A program made the translations under genes and the position numbers. This document shows, piece by piece, positions 31,967 through 41,523 of a stretch of 64,000 bases of DNA (position 1 is its first letter; the number at the start of each line of letters is the position of its first letter). The DNA lies in the NCBI RefSeq assembly GCF_021283545.2, contig NZ_CP128540.1, forward strand, positions 1,523,501-1,587,500, written 5' to 3'. Source of the DNA: Pseudomonas alloputida. Its GTDB lineage: Bacteria; Pseudomonadota; Gammaproteobacteria; Pseudomonadales; Pseudomonadaceae. The notes beneath the pieces were generated by a model. The model searched no databases, was not told where the DNA came from, and worked only from the letters and a program-made list of their open reading frames with translations.

Positions 31967-32399
31967 TTTTTTCTGGTCTAACCGGCATCTTTGCGGGGCA
32001 AGCCCGCTGCCACAGGTGCGGCTGATCCTTCAAGGACGAGGGCGCGCGCGTGGAAGCGGGGTTGTGCTGCGAAGAATCACTCGCTATATTCCAGAACATT
32101 CACTTCTGCAAAGACCCCTGTCATGCCCGCCATCCCTTCCACCACACGCTTTGCCATCGCGCCAGTCGCGGGCATGGTCGTGCGTGGTAGCCAGCAGCCG
32201 GTCATGATCTGTCACTCCCCACCACCTGTCAGTGGCGTCGTAGGCGGCGTAGCTCCGCCTCATTGCGTGGTCGTGCTGGGCTGATCGGCTTCTTGCCGTA
32301 CCCCTTCACACGCGCAACCTACTGAACACGGTCGGCCACTGCTCACGTGAAGCGCACGCCGTCCGTTTGGCTTATCTGCCTACTATCAGGTGGCAATTC
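31967..32399. other. Intergenic region with a decayed REP and an uncertain small ORF
   Basis: A degenerate REP (ACCGGCATCTTTGCGGGGCA, from 31981) follows the lpxO gene. Next is a 53-codon ATG frame at 32123-32284 (MPAIPSTTRFAIAPVAGMVV at its start) with GC-rich third positions but no ribosome site or recognisable family. The last 110 bp hold no feature I can name apart from the promoter expected for the DMT gene at 32400. Confidence 0.5.
32123..32284 (+). CDS. Possible small protein, uncertain
   Basis: The 53-residue product has a hydrophobic centre and two cysteines near its end and no match I know. It is supported only by an ATG frame with GC-biased third positions; AAAGACC is not a convincing ribosome site. 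It may be non-coding. Confidence 0.2.
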   Translation: MPAIPSTTRFAIAPVAGMVVRGSQQPVMICHSPPPVSGVVGGVAPPHCVVVLG

Positions 32400-33281
32400 A
32401 TGTCTGTCTTTACCAAAACGTCCGTGGCCTCGGCGGCCACTACCTGCCTGTTCGTCCTGCTGTGGAGCAGCGGGGCGATCGTCTCCAAGCTCGGCCTGGC
32501 GCATGCCAGCCCGTTCGCCTTTCTGCTGTTGCGCTCGGCGCTGGCCCTGGCTGGCCTGTTGCTGATCGGCCCGTTGCTAGGGCTGCGCTGGCCGCGTACT
32601 CGCGGGAGCATTCTGCGCGCCCTGGGTACCGGTTGTGTGCTGCTCGGTGCCTATCAGATCTTCTATCTGTTGGCGCTTGATACCCATGTCACCCCCGGCG
32701 TCATGGCCACGGTGATGGGGGTACAACCGATCCTCACCGTGGTGCTGATGGAACGCCAGCGCTCCTGGAGCCGTTTGTTCGGCCTGGGTTTGGGGTTGGG
32801 CGGCTTGATCATGGTGGTCTACCAGGGCATCAACCTGGGCGGGGTATCGCTGGCGGGCATGCTGTTCGCCCTGCTGGCGTTGGTCAGCATGACCTTTGGC
32901 TCGATCCTGCAGAAGCGCATTACCGACAACCCCATGGGCACACTGCCGCTGCAGTACCTGGCCGGCTTTGCCATGTGCGCGCTGTTCGCACCTCTGCAGC
33001 CGCTTCATGTCGAGTGGACCGGCAGCTTCGTCGGTGCGCTGCTGTGGATGGGCCTGGTGGTCTCGCTGCTGGCAACCTTGCTGCTGTACCGGCTGATCGC
33101 CAAGGGCAACCTGGTCAATGTCACCAGCCTGTTCTACCTGGTGCCGGCAGTGACTGCGGTGATGGACTTGCTGATCTTCGGTAACCGCCTGGCACCGCTC
33201 AGCCTGCTGGGCATGGGGCTGATCGTGGTAGGGCTGCTGTTCGTGTTTCGCAAGCCCGCCGCGCGCCTGGCCGAAGCGTAG
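32400..33281 (+). CDS. EamA-family (DMT) exporter
   Basis: The 293-residue protein has ten membrane segments in two EamA repeats; the first repeat starts TCLFVLLWSSGAIVSKLGLAHASPFAFLLLRSALALAGLL, the second with LLFALLALVSMTFGSILQKRI. Members export amino acids or metabolites or act as permeases; substrate is unknown. The start ATG at 32400 is 33 bp into a longer frame and fits the membrane topology. Its stop is 3 bp from the convergent DUF4265 gene stop. Confidence 0.88.
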   Translation: MSVFTKTSVASAATTCLFVLLWSSGAIVSKLGLAHASPFAFLLLRSALALAGLLLIGPLLGLRWPRTRGSILRALGTGCVLLGAYQIFYLLALDTHVTPGVMATVMGVQPILTVVLMERQRSWSRLFGLGLGLGGLIMVVYQGINLGGVSLAGMLFALLALVSMTFGSILQKRITDNPMGTLPLQYLAGFAMCALFAPLQPLHVEWTGSFVGALLWMGLVVSLLATLLLYRLIAKGNLVNVTSLFYLVPAVTAVMDLLIFGNRLAPLSLLGMGLIVVGLLFVFRKPAARLAEA

Positions 33282-33284
33282 GCC

Positions 33285-33743
33285 CTAGCGGAACTCTTCG
33301 GGGATGGCGTGGCGCAACACGCCTTCCTCGAAGTCCAGCAGGCCGGCTTCGCGCTGGGTGAGCAGGTAGTAGAGCAGGGTATCGAGCGAGCGTTGCGGCG
33401 GGACCTCGACCGCCAACATCTTCACTGCTTGTTCGGTTTCACAGGCGCAGCCGAAATCCAGCAATGCTGCGCGTACCTGGTCGAGGGTTTCCGGTGGTTT
33501 GACGACCACCCGGAACACCGAGCTGCCGCTGCTGTGGCGCAGTTGTGCGAACCAGGTTTCGCCTGCTTCCTCGCGGGTGTCGATCACGTCGCCCGGGGCG
33601 ATGCCATAGACATGGAAGGGTATGTTGTCGATGGCATAGCCGCCTTCCACGGCCTTGGCCCACAGGCCCTCGACCGAGGCCGGTGGGTAGCCGTTCTCGT
33701 CCTGTTCCAGGCGGAACAGGACCTTTTTGTACGCGCTGTTCAT
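33285..33743 (-). CDS. DUF4265 domain protein
   Basis: The 152-residue protein has the DUF4265 pattern: KVLFRLEQDENGYPPASVEGLWAKAVEGGYAIDNIPFHVYGIAPGDVIDT, then SSVFRVVV and a C-terminal helical part. It is soluble with no signal peptide. Function is unknown; members in other bacteria lie near polymorphic-toxin genes, but no toxin is seen here. It is 13 bp downstream of the DMT gene at 33757 on the same strand, so the two are probably cotranscribed. Confidence 0.75.
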   Translation of the reverse strand: MNSAYKKVLFRLEQDENGYPPASVEGLWAKAVEGGYAIDNIPFHVYGIAPGDVIDTREEAGETWFAQLRHSSGSSVFRVVVKPPETLDQVRAALLDFGCACETEQAVKMLAVEVPPQRSLDTLLYYLLTQREAGLLDFEEGVLRHAIPEEFR

Positions 33744-33756
33744 GCAGTACCCCGCT

Positions 33757-34632
33757 TCAACTGCGCGCCGGGCGCAGCACCAGCCACAAGGCCAGGCCAA
33801 TCAGCAGGCCGCCGTATAGATGCGCCATCGACAACGGCTCATTCAGCAGCCATGCCCCCCACAATACGCCGAATACCGGGATCAGGAACGTTACGGTGCT
33901 GGCTTTTACCGGGCCGATTTCTTCGAGCAGGCGGAAGTACAGGATGTAGGCAAAGGCGGTGCACAGCAAACCCAGCCCCAGCAACGACAACCACACCTCC
34001 CAGCCCCCCCAGCTGGCGGGCGGTTGGGTGAGTGCGCTCCAGCCGAACAGCGGGGTCAGCATCAGCGTTGCGCCGAGCATGCTGCCCAGTGCGGAAAGAC
34101 GGCTGTCCAGGCCGCTGATCCAGCGGCGGGCGAGGAACCCGGCAAAGCCGTAGCAGGTGGTGGCCGCCAGGCAGGCGAGGGCGCCTTGCAGCAGGGCCAT
34201 GTCCAGTGCCACCGGGCCGGCGCCGCTAAGGATGCCGACGCCGAACAGGCCAAGGAAGATGCCGCAGAGTTTGGCCAGGGTCATTGGCTCGCGGAAGAAC
34301 AGTACGCCGACCAGCACGCCCATCAACGGGGTGGTGGCGTTGAAGATCGCCGAATAGCCGGCCGGCAGCACCTGGGCCGCCACCGAGTAGAAGGTGGCGG
34401 GGATGCCGGAGTTGATCATGCCCAGCACCAGGCACGCGCCGAGCTTGCCCTGGAAGTTCCAGCGCACACGGGCGGCGGCCAGTATCACGATCAGGCCCAG
34501 ACAGGCGATGGAGACCCGGAAGAACGCGGTCGGCACCGTGCCCAGTTCGGGGGCGATGATGCGCATGAACAGGAAACTCGCTCCCCAGACGGCGGCAAGG
34601 GTCAGCAGGCGGGCTAGGGCGATGGGGCTCAC
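33757..34632 (-). CDS. EamA-family (DMT) exporter
   Basis: The 291-residue protein has ten membrane segments in two EamA repeats (first repeat LLTLAAVWGASFLFMRIIAPELGTVPTAFFRVSIACLGLIV; second LLQGALACLAATTCYGFAGFLARRWI). I chose the GTG start at 34632 (encoding MSPIALARLL), with GGAG at proper spacing; the frame extends far upstream with no plausible N-terminus. The cargo is unknown. It is divergent from aceK and upstream of the DUF4265 gene. Confidence 0.88.
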   Translation of the reverse strand: MSPIALARLLTLAAVWGASFLFMRIIAPELGTVPTAFFRVSIACLGLIVILAAARVRWNFQGKLGACLVLGMINSGIPATFYSVAAQVLPAGYSAIFNATTPLMGVLVGVLFFREPMTLAKLCGIFLGLFGVGILSGAGPVALDMALLQGALACLAATTCYGFAGFLARRWISGLDSRLSALGSMLGATLMLTPLFGWSALTQPPASWGGWEVWLSLLGLGLLCTAFAYILYFRLLEEIGPVKASTVTFLIPVFGVLWGAWLLNEPLSMAHLYGGLLIGLALWLVLRPARS

Positions 34633-34836
34633 AACGGTCTCCGGAGGTAAGGCAGGGGCGCGAGTGTACGCCAGGGGGCGGGGGGATTCTTGTGCTTTCT
34701 TGCTGTGTAATTCCTCTTGGGCTGCGGGGCTCTGGGCAAGGCAACTGCAACTACAGCTCGGGCCTTCAATGGCAGTAACCCATGAAGCCAAGGGCGGCTA
34801 AGCTCTGTACTCAATCCCAGCTCCGAGGCCCCACGC

Positions 34837-36552
34837 ATGTCCCAGCCCTGGCCCGCTGTCGAAATCGCCCGGATGATCCTCGCCGGCTTCGACGACTACC
34901 GCGATCATTTCCAGCGCATCACCCTGGGTGCTCGCCAGCGCTTCGAACAGGCGCGCTGGCAGGATATCCAGCAGGCCGCCGCTGCCCGCATCAATCTCTA
35001 CGAAGAGAAAGTCGCCGAAGTCAACGGTTGGCTGCGCCAGGCCTTTGCTGCAGAGGTGCTGCTGGATGTGGAACAGTGGCCGCTGGTGAAAAACGCCTAT
35101 ATCCACCTGATCGACCCCCGCCTGGACGACGAGTTGGCAGAGACCTGGTACAACTCGCTGTTTTGCAGCCTCTTCAGCCATGACCTGATCAGCGACGGCT
35201 GCATGTTCATCCACACTACCCGGCCTTCCATGCGCGGCCGCGAGCGCGCCGCGCAAACCCGTACCTATCGGCTTGACGGCAGTCTCAGGAACTTGCTGCG
35301 CGCGGTGTTCGCCGATTACCCGTTCGACATGCCCTATGGCGACCTGGAAGGCGACCTGGCGCGGCTGGAAGAACAACTGCGCGAATGCCTGCCCGACTGG
35401 GTGTGCAAGGACCCGGCGCTGGCCGTGGAGCTGTTTGTACCCGTGCTTTACCGCAACAAGGGGGCCTATCTGGTCGGCCGCCTGTACAACAGCGATGAGC
35501 AGTGGCCGTTGGTGATTCCCTTGCTGCACCGCGAGGGCCACGGCATCGAGGCCGATGCGCTGATTACCGACGAGGCCGAGGTGTCGATCATCTTTTCGTT
35601 CACCCGCTCTTACTTCATGGCCGATGTCCCGGTGCCCGCCGAGTTCGTCAATTTCCTCAAGCGCATCCTGCCGGGCAAGCACATTGCCGAGCTGTATACC
35701 TCGATCGGGTTCTACAAGCAGGGCAAGTCGGAGTTCTACCGCGCACTGATCAACCACCTGGCCAGCAGTGATGACCGCTTTGTCATGGCACCAGGGGTGC
35801 GGGGCATGGTCATGAGCGTGTTCACCTTGCCCGGCTTCAATACGGTGTTCAAGATCATCAAGGACCGCTTCTCGCCATCGAAAACCGTGGATCGCGCCAC
35901 GGTGATCGACAAGTATCGGCTGGTGAAGAGTGTCGACCGGGTGGGGCGTATGGCCGACACCCAGGAGTTTGCCGATTTTCGCTTTCCGCGCAGCAAGTTC
36001 GAGCCGGATTGCCTGGCCGAGTTGCTGGAGGTGGCGCCGTCGACGGTGGCGCTGGAGGGCGACACGGTGCTGATCCGCCACTGTTGGACCGAGCGGCGCA
36101 TGACGCCGTTGAACCTGTACCTGGAGCAGGCCACCGAAGGCCAGGTGCTGGAGGCGCTGGAGGACTACGGCCTGGCCATCAAGCAGTTGGCGGCGGCGAA
36201 CATCTTCCCCGGCGACATGTTGCTGAAGAACTTTGGTGTGACCCGTCATGGCCGGGTCGTGTTCTACGACTATGACGAAATCAGCTTCCTGACCGAGGTG
36301 AATTTCCGCCACATTCCGCCACCGCGTTACCCGGAGGACGAAATGTCGGGCGAGCCGTGGTACTCGATCGGGCCGCATGATGTGTTCCCCGAAGAGTTTC
36401 CGCCGTTTCTGTTTGCCGATATGGGCCAGCGGCGGTTGTTCAGCCGCTTGCATGGGGAACTGTATGACGCGGATTACTGGAAGGGGCTGCAGGCGGCGAT
36501 ACGTGAGGGGAAAGTGATCGATGTGTTTCCGTATCGGCGCAAGGCCCGGTGA
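34837..36552 (+). CDS. aceK: Isocitrate dehydrogenase kinase/phosphatase
   Basis: The 571-residue protein matches AceK throughout: start [29 protein letters not shown], then [24 protein letters not shown], the regulatory half, and the kinase-like C-terminal half with [60 protein letters not shown] (catalytic loop) and FPEEFPPFL. AceK reversibly phosphorylates isocitrate dehydrogenase and so opens or closes the glyoxylate shunt. It stands alone, not in an aceBAK operon as in E. coli. Confidence 0.96.
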   Translation: MSQPWPAVEIARMILAGFDDYRDHFQRITLGARQRFEQARWQDIQQAAAARINLYEEKVAEVNGWLRQAFAAEVLLDVEQWPLVKNAYIHLIDPRLDDELAETWYNSLFCSLFSHDLISDGCMFIHTTRPSMRGRERAAQTRTYRLDGSLRNLLRAVFADYPFDMPYGDLEGDLARLEEQLRECLPDWVCKDPALAVELFVPVLYRNKGAYLVGRLYNSDEQWPLVIPLLHREGHGIEADALITDEAEVSIIFSFTRSYFMADVPVPAEFVNFLKRILPGKHIAELYTSIGFYKQGKSEFYRALINHLASSDDRFVMAPGVRGMVMSVFTLPGFNTVFKIIKDRFSPSKTVDRATVIDKYRLVKSVDRVGRMADTQEFADFRFPRSKFEPDCLAELLEVAPSTVALEGDTVLIRHCWTERRMTPLNLYLEQATEGQVLEALEDYGLAIKQLAAANIFPGDMLLKNFGVTRHGRVVFYDYDEISFLTEVNFRHIPPPRYPEDEMSGEPWYSIGPHDVFPEEFPPFLFADMGQRRLFSRLHGELYDADYWKGLQAAIREGKVIDVFPYRRKAR

Positions 36553-36571
36553 ATCAGCGCGAACAGGCCTG

Positions 36572-37432
36572 TCACGCCTTCAAACACTTCATCTCGCTCA
36601 AATGGGTACGCACCTTGCCCAACCGTTCCTGCAGGAACCTCCGTTGCTGCGGGGTGCTCTGCCGCACCAGGTCCACCAGCAGGCTGCGTGCCTGCTGCTC
36701 GCTATTCCGATACGCCGCCCGGTATTCGGGTGTCCACAAACTCTCCTTGCGTTGCAACAAGGTCGCCAGGCGCGGTTCGAAGCTGGAGTCGTTGCGCTGG
36801 TTCATTGCCAACAGCAGTTGCTGCTGCCAGTGGGCACGGTTGGCGATCCATTCACGGTTCTGGTCACCCAGCGCTTGAGACCAGGCCTGGATGCGTTGCT
36901 TCTGTACCGCCGTCAACTCGCCAAACCATGGCGTCAGGCGTTTTTCCATGCGTTCGCTACGGCGGGCCATCTGCTTGGGCAATGGCGTATCCACATACTG
37001 CTTCTGCCGTTCACTGATGTCTTCGCGGAAGGCCTCACGCATCTGCGCTACCTGGTTGTCGCTCATGCCGCGCAGCAGTTCGGTGGCCGAAGGGGTGATT
37101 TCCTCGGCCAATCGACCAATTGCCTCACGGACCTCGCGGGTGCTTTGCTGCAGGGCCTGGTCGGTGACCTGGTCGTCGGCGACCATGTCACGTAGCCGGT
37201 CGAGCCAGTCGAGGTAGCCGGGCAGTTGAGTCTTGCAATGCCAGGCCAGGTGCTCGCGCAACCGATCATCCAGCAGCGCCCTTTGCTCGCGGTTCATGTC
37301 CAGGTAGTCGCTCAGCGACCACGGCACCAGGCGGTCGAGGTTGCGATAGGCCAGGTCGATGCGGCTGCAGGCGGCCAAGGCCAGGGCGAAGCCGATGGCG
37401 ATAAGCAGGGCTTTGGGCAGGCGTAGCGGCAT
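36572..37432 (-). CDS. DUF6279 family lipoprotein
   Basis: The 286-residue protein has a lipoprotein signal (MPLRLPKALLIAIGFALALAACSRIDL, lipobox LALAAC, C22). The rest is all-helical and charged with repeated YxxLDRLVPWSL, DYLDMNREQRALLDDRLREHLAWH and a long C-terminal helix, the DUF6279 pattern. It is probably attached to a membrane leaflet in the periplasm. Function is unknown. The ATG at 37432 fits; a longer upstream frame is not needed. It is divergent from the CvfB-like gene. Confidence 0.85.
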   Translation of the reverse strand: MPLRLPKALLIAIGFALALAACSRIDLAYRNLDRLVPWSLSDYLDMNREQRALLDDRLREHLAWHCKTQLPGYLDWLDRLRDMVADDQVTDQALQQSTREVREAIGRLAEEITPSATELLRGMSDNQVAQMREAFREDISERQKQYVDTPLPKQMARRSERMEKRLTPWFGELTAVQKQRIQAWSQALGDQNREWIANRAHWQQQLLLAMNQRNDSSFEPRLATLLQRKESLWTPEYRAAYRNSEQQARSLLVDLVRQSTPQQRRFLQERLGKVRTHLSEMKCLKA

Positions 37433-37562
37433 GTGCTGTTCCTTCCTCAGGCTGGCCAGAAGGTAGATGCAAGTGCGGCCTGGCGGTTCCACTGCATGAG
37501 TGGTCGGGCCATGTGGTGGCTTCAGGTGTAGAATAGCCGCCTTGTCTTGAGGATCATCGGAA

Positions 37563-38399
37563 ATGGCTCTGCTTGGGCGTTACAACAGTTTGCAAATCGT
37601 GAAACACGTGGACTTCGGTCTGTACCTGGACGGCGGCGCCGATGGCGAAATCCTGCTGCCCGGGCGCTACATCCCGAAAAACGCCGAGACCGAGGTCGAT
37701 GACTGGTTGAACGTGTTCATCTACCTGGACAGCGAAGACCAGCTGATCGCCACCACCGAGAAGCCCAAGGTGCAGGTCGGCGAGTTCGCCAGCCTGAAGG
37801 TCAAGGACATCAACGGTGCCGGTATCTTCCTGGACTGGGGCCTGTCCAAGGACTTGCTGATGCCGTACTCGGAAGAGGCTCGGCCACTGAAGATCGGTGA
37901 TTACTGCGTGGTGCACGTGTACCTCGACAAGCGCACCCGCCGGATCACTGCCACGTCGCGCCTGGACCGCTACCTCGATGTCACCCCGGCCGACTACAAG
38001 GTTGGCCAGCCGGTCGAGCTGCTGGTGGCCGGCGAAACGCCGATGGGCTTCAAGGCCATCATCAACAACCGCCACTGGGGCCTGATCCACAAGAACGAGG
38101 TGTTCAAGTTCTTGCGCTCGGGCATGCACGAGAAGGGCTTCATCAAGGAAGTGCGCCAGGACGGCAAGATTTCACTGAGCCTGCAGCCGGTAGGCGCCGC
38201 CCTGGCGGACACCCTGCAAGAGCAGATCATGGCGCGCCTGGAAGCCGAAGGCGGGGTGTTGGGGGTGTGCGACAAGAGTGACCCTGCGTTGATCAGCAAG
38301 CTGTTCAACGTCAGCAAGGGCAACTTCAAGAAGGCCATTGGCGGGTTGTTCAAGCAGGGCCTGATCGTCATCCATGACGATCGCATCGAGAAAGCCTGA
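37563..38399 (+). CDS. CvfB-family S1-like RNA-binding protein
   Basis: The 278-residue protein has two or three S1-like OB domains (LQIVKHVDFGLYLDGGADGEILLPGRYIP at 10-38; GEFASLKVKDINGAGIFLDWGLSKDLLMPYSE; GETPMGFKAIINNRHWGLIHKNEVFKFLRSG) and a C-terminal winged-helix ending in ISKLFNVSKGNFKKAIGGLFKQGLI, as in YitL/CvfB. It probably binds RNA; relatives affect virulence gene expression. There is no operon partner, and the next gene is convergent. Confidence 0.9.
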   Translation: MALLGRYNSLQIVKHVDFGLYLDGGADGEILLPGRYIPKNAETEVDDWLNVFIYLDSEDQLIATTEKPKVQVGEFASLKVKDINGAGIFLDWGLSKDLLMPYSEEARPLKIGDYCVVHVYLDKRTRRITATSRLDRYLDVTPADYKVGQPVELLVAGETPMGFKAIINNRHWGLIHKNEVFKFLRSGMHEKGFIKEVRQDGKISLSLQPVGAALADTLQEQIMARLEAEGGVLGVCDKSDPALISKLFNVSKGNFKKAIGGLFKQGLIVIHDDRIEKA

Positions 38400-38404
38400 C
38401 GGCC

Positions 38405-38785
38405 TTACGCCTGTACGAAGTTGCGGAAGTCCAGCTGCTCGCCACCCGGACGGGTGTCGCGCAGCAGCGAGTCCCGGTCGGCGCTGAGGGCCAGGCTGAT
38501 GGTGGAGCGGCGCTTGCCAGGCTTGCGCACTTCCATTTGCTCAAGGTGAGCCTTGAGGAAATTGGTGGGCACCTTCAGGTGCTGCAGCTCATCGCTTTCC
38601 GGCGTGTGCAGCAGCAGGTTGACCCAGTCGGCCTGGCCCTTGCCCAGCAGTGCCACCGGCACTTCGAACCACCACAGGTTGCGTTTGTTGTCCAGGATGG
38701 CGAACAGGGTGTTGCTGCTGGTCAGCACCGGCCGGGCCAGTGCTTCGTTGCGCCGGGCGATGGCGGCGGGTTTGTCGAGTTTCAT
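38405..38785 (-). CDS. Conserved hypothetical protein
   Basis: The 126-residue, soluble, basic protein (SNTLFAILDNKRNLWWFEVPVALLGKGQADWVNLLLHTPE in the middle) has no domain I recognise and appears Pseudomonas-restricted in my experience. It ends with a hydrophobic-charged tail EQLDFRNFVQA and is convergent with the CvfB-like gene, stops 5 bp apart. Confidence 0.7.
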   Translation of the reverse strand: MKLDKPAAIARRNEALARPVLTSSNTLFAILDNKRNLWWFEVPVALLGKGQADWVNLLLHTPESDELQHLKVPTNFLKAHLEQMEVRKPGKRRSTISLALSADRDSLLRDTRPGGEQLDFRNFVQA

Positions 38786-39020
38786 GCAGGTTCCTGCGCG
38801 TTGACGCTATGAAGGCCTGCATTGTGAGGGGTGGCACGGGGCGGAGCAAGGTTTGTGACTTGCGGTGCCAGTGCCGGCCTCTTCGCGGGCTTGGGCGGTA
38901 TTCGCCTGCCGTTTTACCGTTCGGCTTCTGGCCGGGAAATCCGTTGAAACTCCTGGCCCAGGCGTTGGGTCAACCTTCTGTCGACACGGTTCACGTGTCT
39001 CCATTTGCAGGAGTTTTGCC

Positions 39021-39200
39021 ATGAGCGGTACTAAAGACAAAGCGAAAGGCTTGGCCAACGAAGCGATCGGCAACGTGAAACAGGGTGTTGGCAAGGTGAC
39101 CGACAACGAAAAGCTGCGGGCCGAAGGCAAGGCGCAGGAGCTCAAAGGCGAGGCGCAGCAGGTCAAGGGAAATGTGAAGGATGCGGTGAAGAAGCCTTGA
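39021..39200 (+). CDS. CsbD-like stress protein
   Basis: The 59-residue product (MSGTKDKAKGLANEAIGNVK at the start) is a hydrophilic helical CsbD family member with the GxxKEAxGNVKxxVGKxT pattern. Members accumulate under stress and in stationary phase; biochemical role is unknown. AGGAG stands before the ATG and a REP hairpin follows the stop. The frame extends upstream, but only this start gives the family protein. Confidence 0.88.
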   Translation: MSGTKDKAKGLANEAIGNVKQGVGKVTDNEKLRAEGKAQELKGEAQQVKGNVKDAVKKP

Positions 39201-39209
39201 CTTGAGGCG

Positions 39210-39251
39210 GTGCCGGCCTCTTCTCGGGTGAACCCGCGAAGAGGCCGGCAC
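39210..39251. terminator. REP-type hairpin after the CsbD gene
   Basis: GTGCCGGCCTCTTCTCGGGT and its mirror ending CGCGAAGAGGCCGGCAC form a long stem with one mismatch in the inner region. It lies 10 bp after the stop codon, so termination of this short transcript is likely, although no U-run is present. Confidence 0.6.
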
Positions 39252-39353
39252 TTATTCGTAAGCAAATTCTTCAACCACGGCCGGGAGCAGCACAGCTCGG
39301 GCACGGTCTATTAGACTTGCCTGTGTAACGATCAAGCGGCGAAAGGAGACGCT

Positions 39354-40310
39354 ATGATTTTCCCCGACCTGCGCGGCTTGCCCCTGCACCGCGTGCTGGT
39401 TCGCACCGTCAAGGAATTCCTCGACGACGAGATGTCCACCTATGCCTCAGCGCTGGCCTACCAGGCGCTGTTCTCGCTATTCCCCTTCCTGTTGTTCCTG
39501 ATTGCCCTGATCGGTTTCCTACATTTGCCGGACTTTTTCTCCTGGCTGCGTCTGCAATCGGAACTGGTGTTGCCGCCCCAGGCGCTGGAGCAGGTGAACC
39601 CGGTGATCGACCAGCTGCAACAATCCAAGGGTGGGCTGCTGTCGGTGGGTATCGTGATCGCCCTGTGGACCGCCTCCGCCGGCGTGCGCCTGATGATGAG
39701 CGCCATGAACGCCGCTTACGATGTGTCCGAAGGTCGCCCGGTGTGGAAGCGTATCCCGCTTTCCATTTTCTACACCGTGGGCCTGGCTGGCATGCTGCTG
39801 GCGGCCGCAGCTCTGATGGTGCTGGGCCCGCAGGTGATGGAATGGATAGCTGCCCAGATCGGCATGCAGGAGTTCATCGTCACACTGTGGACCATCCTGC
39901 GCTGGCCGGTGATCATCATTCTGCTGATGGTGGCAGTGGCCCTGATCTATTACGTGATGCCTGATGTGAAACAGCAGTTTCGCTTCATCACCCCGGGCTC
40001 GGTGCTGGCGGTTGTGGTGTGGATCGTGGCCTCCCTGGGCTTTGCCTACTACGTGAAGACCTTTGCCGACTACAACGCCATGTACGGCAGCATTGGTGCA
40101 ATCATCGTGCTGTTGCTGTATTTCTATATTTCGGCTGCCGTGCTGCTGCTCGGCGCCGAAATGAATGCGGTGATCGAGCACATGTCAGCCGAAGGCAAGA
40201 ACCCGGGCGAGAAAGACTTCGACGGGGAAAAGCCCAAGGAAACCTTGACTGTACTGGGTCACGAGCACCCAAACCCGAGCAAGCCTCATAGCGTCGAGCC
40301 GAACCCCTGA
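39354..40310 (+). CDS. YihY/BrkB family inner membrane protein
   Basis: The 318-residue protein has about six membrane segments (including [101 protein letters not shown] and [26 protein letters not shown]) and a polar C-terminal tail. The last segment carries the BrkB-type GAEMNA motif. Once called RNase BN, the family has no proven enzyme activity. Its stop codon overlaps the def start (TGATG). Confidence 0.9.
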   Translation: MIFPDLRGLPLHRVLVRTVKEFLDDEMSTYASALAYQALFSLFPFLLFLIALIGFLHLPDFFSWLRLQSELVLPPQALEQVNPVIDQLQQSKGGLLSVGIVIALWTASAGVRLMMSAMNAAYDVSEGRPVWKRIPLSIFYTVGLAGMLLAAAALMVLGPQVMEWIAAQIGMQEFIVTLWTILRWPVIIILLMVAVALIYYVMPDVKQQFRFITPGSVLAVVVWIVASLGFAYYVKTFADYNAMYGSIGAIIVLLLYFYISAAVLLLGAEMNAVIEHMSAEGKNPGEKDFDGEKPKETLTVLGHEHPNPSKPHSVEPNP

Positions 40311-40846
40311 TGATCCGTGACATTCTCAAGATGGGCGACGAACGCCTGCTGCGCATCGCTCCGCCAGTGCCCGAGCACATGCTTGGCAGTGCCGAACTGC
40401 AGCAACTGATCGACGACATGTTCGAAACCATGCGTCACGTCGGCGGTGTGGGCCTGGCCGCCCCGCAGGTCGGCATCGACCTGCAGTTGGTGATCTTCGG
40501 CTTCGAGCGCAGCGAGCGATACCCCGATGCCGAGGCGGTGCCGCAGACCATTTTGCTGAATCCGGTCATCACCCCGACCTCCAGCGAGGTCGAGGACGGC
40601 TGGGAGGGGTGTCTGTCGGTGCCTGGCTTGCGCGGCGTGGTGCCGCGCTTCAAGCATATCTGCTACCAAGGGATCGACCCCCAGGGCAGCCCGATCAACC
40701 GCTTTGCCGATGGCTTCCATGCACGAGTGGTGCAACACGAGTGCGACCACTTGATCGGCCGGCTATACCCCTCGCGCATCCAGGACTTTGCCAAGTTCGG
40801 CTACACCGAGGTGCTGTTCCCTGGGCTCGAGGTCAGCGAGGACTGA
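40310..40846 (+). CDS. def: Peptide deformylase
   Basis: The 178-residue metalloenzyme removes the formyl group from new N-terminal methionines. Motif 1 is [11 protein letters not shown] (45-55), motif 2 is [12 protein letters not shown] with metal-ligand C101, and motif 3 is HECDH (143-147) with two histidine ligands and the catalytic glutamate. The long PDF insert [13 protein letters not shown] is typical of gammaproteobacteria. It is distinct from the def next to fmt and is probably a second copy. It overlaps the YihY gene and, at its 3' end, the convergent GNAT gene by 46 bp. Confidence 0.93.
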   Translation: MIRDILKMGDERLLRIAPPVPEHMLGSAELQQLIDDMFETMRHVGGVGLAAPQVGIDLQLVIFGFERSERYPDAEAVPQTILLNPVITPTSSEVEDGWEGCLSVPGLRGVVPRFKHICYQGIDPQGSPINRFADGFHARVVQHECDHLIGRLYPSRIQDFAKFGYTEVLFPGLEVSED

Positions 40847-41241
40847 CTTCGCTGCAGGGCTACCAGGCGTTTGTTGCGCTGATAGCGTAGCAGGCGGCTG
40901 GCCAGGGCTTCTGGCAGCTGTTGGGCCAGGTCGAAACCCAGGCGCTGGTAGAAGGGCATCAGGTCGGGGTGACAGAACAGCCAGACGGGCCCGCCAACCT
41001 GCGCCAGCGCGGCCTCGACCAATCGCGCAGCCACCCCTTGGTTGCGCCGCTGCGGGGCGACGAACAGGCCCGTCAGCCAGAATCCCTCACCCACCGCACT
41101 CAGGCTCAGCCCGGCGATGATGCCAGGGGCCCGTGCTACCCACAGTTCGGCGTCGCTTGCAGCGCGCATGCGTGAGCTGTGCTGGCGGTAGAAGTGGTCC
41201 AGCAAACGGCGTTCTGTGTCCGAAAGCGTCGAACAGTACAA
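40801..41241 (-). CDS. GNAT-family N-acetyltransferase (convergent overlap with def)
   Basis: The 146-residue protein is a GNAT enzyme: [16 protein letters not shown], then the acetyl-CoA-binding [20 protein letters not shown] (Q/RxxGxG/A-type), [18 protein letters not shown] at the C-terminal part. There is no ATG; TTG at 41241 is one start, and an ATT ten or so bases upstream would extend the N-terminus as TISEQ. The C-terminal 15 codons overlap def on the other strand, so the true stop is a little inside a conserved gene. Substrate is unknown. Confidence 0.75.
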   Translation of the reverse strand: MYCSTLSDTERRLLDHFYRQHSSRMRAASDAELWVARAPGIIAGLSLSAVGEGFWLTGLFVAPQRRNQGVAARLVEAALAQVGGPVWLFCHPDLMPFYQRLGFDLAQQLPEALASRLLRYQRNKRLVALQRSQSSLTSSPGNSTSV

Positions 41242-41523
41242 TTGTTCAGAAATGGTGAGCCCTACCCTGAAACGAGGCCAGAGGCTCTGGCCTGATGATT
41301 TGCGGCCACTTTGTCGCAGATTGTTGCAAAACCGGCAAGGGTGAATATCCGACTACGGGGTTCAACTATTGCTGGCCGGGAGTAGAATTTTGTTCATCCC
41401 CCCTGGCAGTACGAAGCGGGATCGGTACTTCGTGCCATCTAGACCCTAGATGACAACTTCTCCGCGCCGGATACGGCAATAGAAGTCAATCGATCAGCTT
41501 GAACGCTCAAAAGGCAAAACCAC

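Noticed and set aside
34798..36453. A 551-codon minus-strand frame opposite aceK
   Set aside because: It is a GC-rich mirror of aceK codons with low-complexity His/Gln/Val composition; aceK is unmistakable on the other strand.
41242..41523. Possible gene in the gap before the DUF2790 gene
   Set aside because: No frame with start, ribosome site and coding bias; it is read as promoter DNA only.
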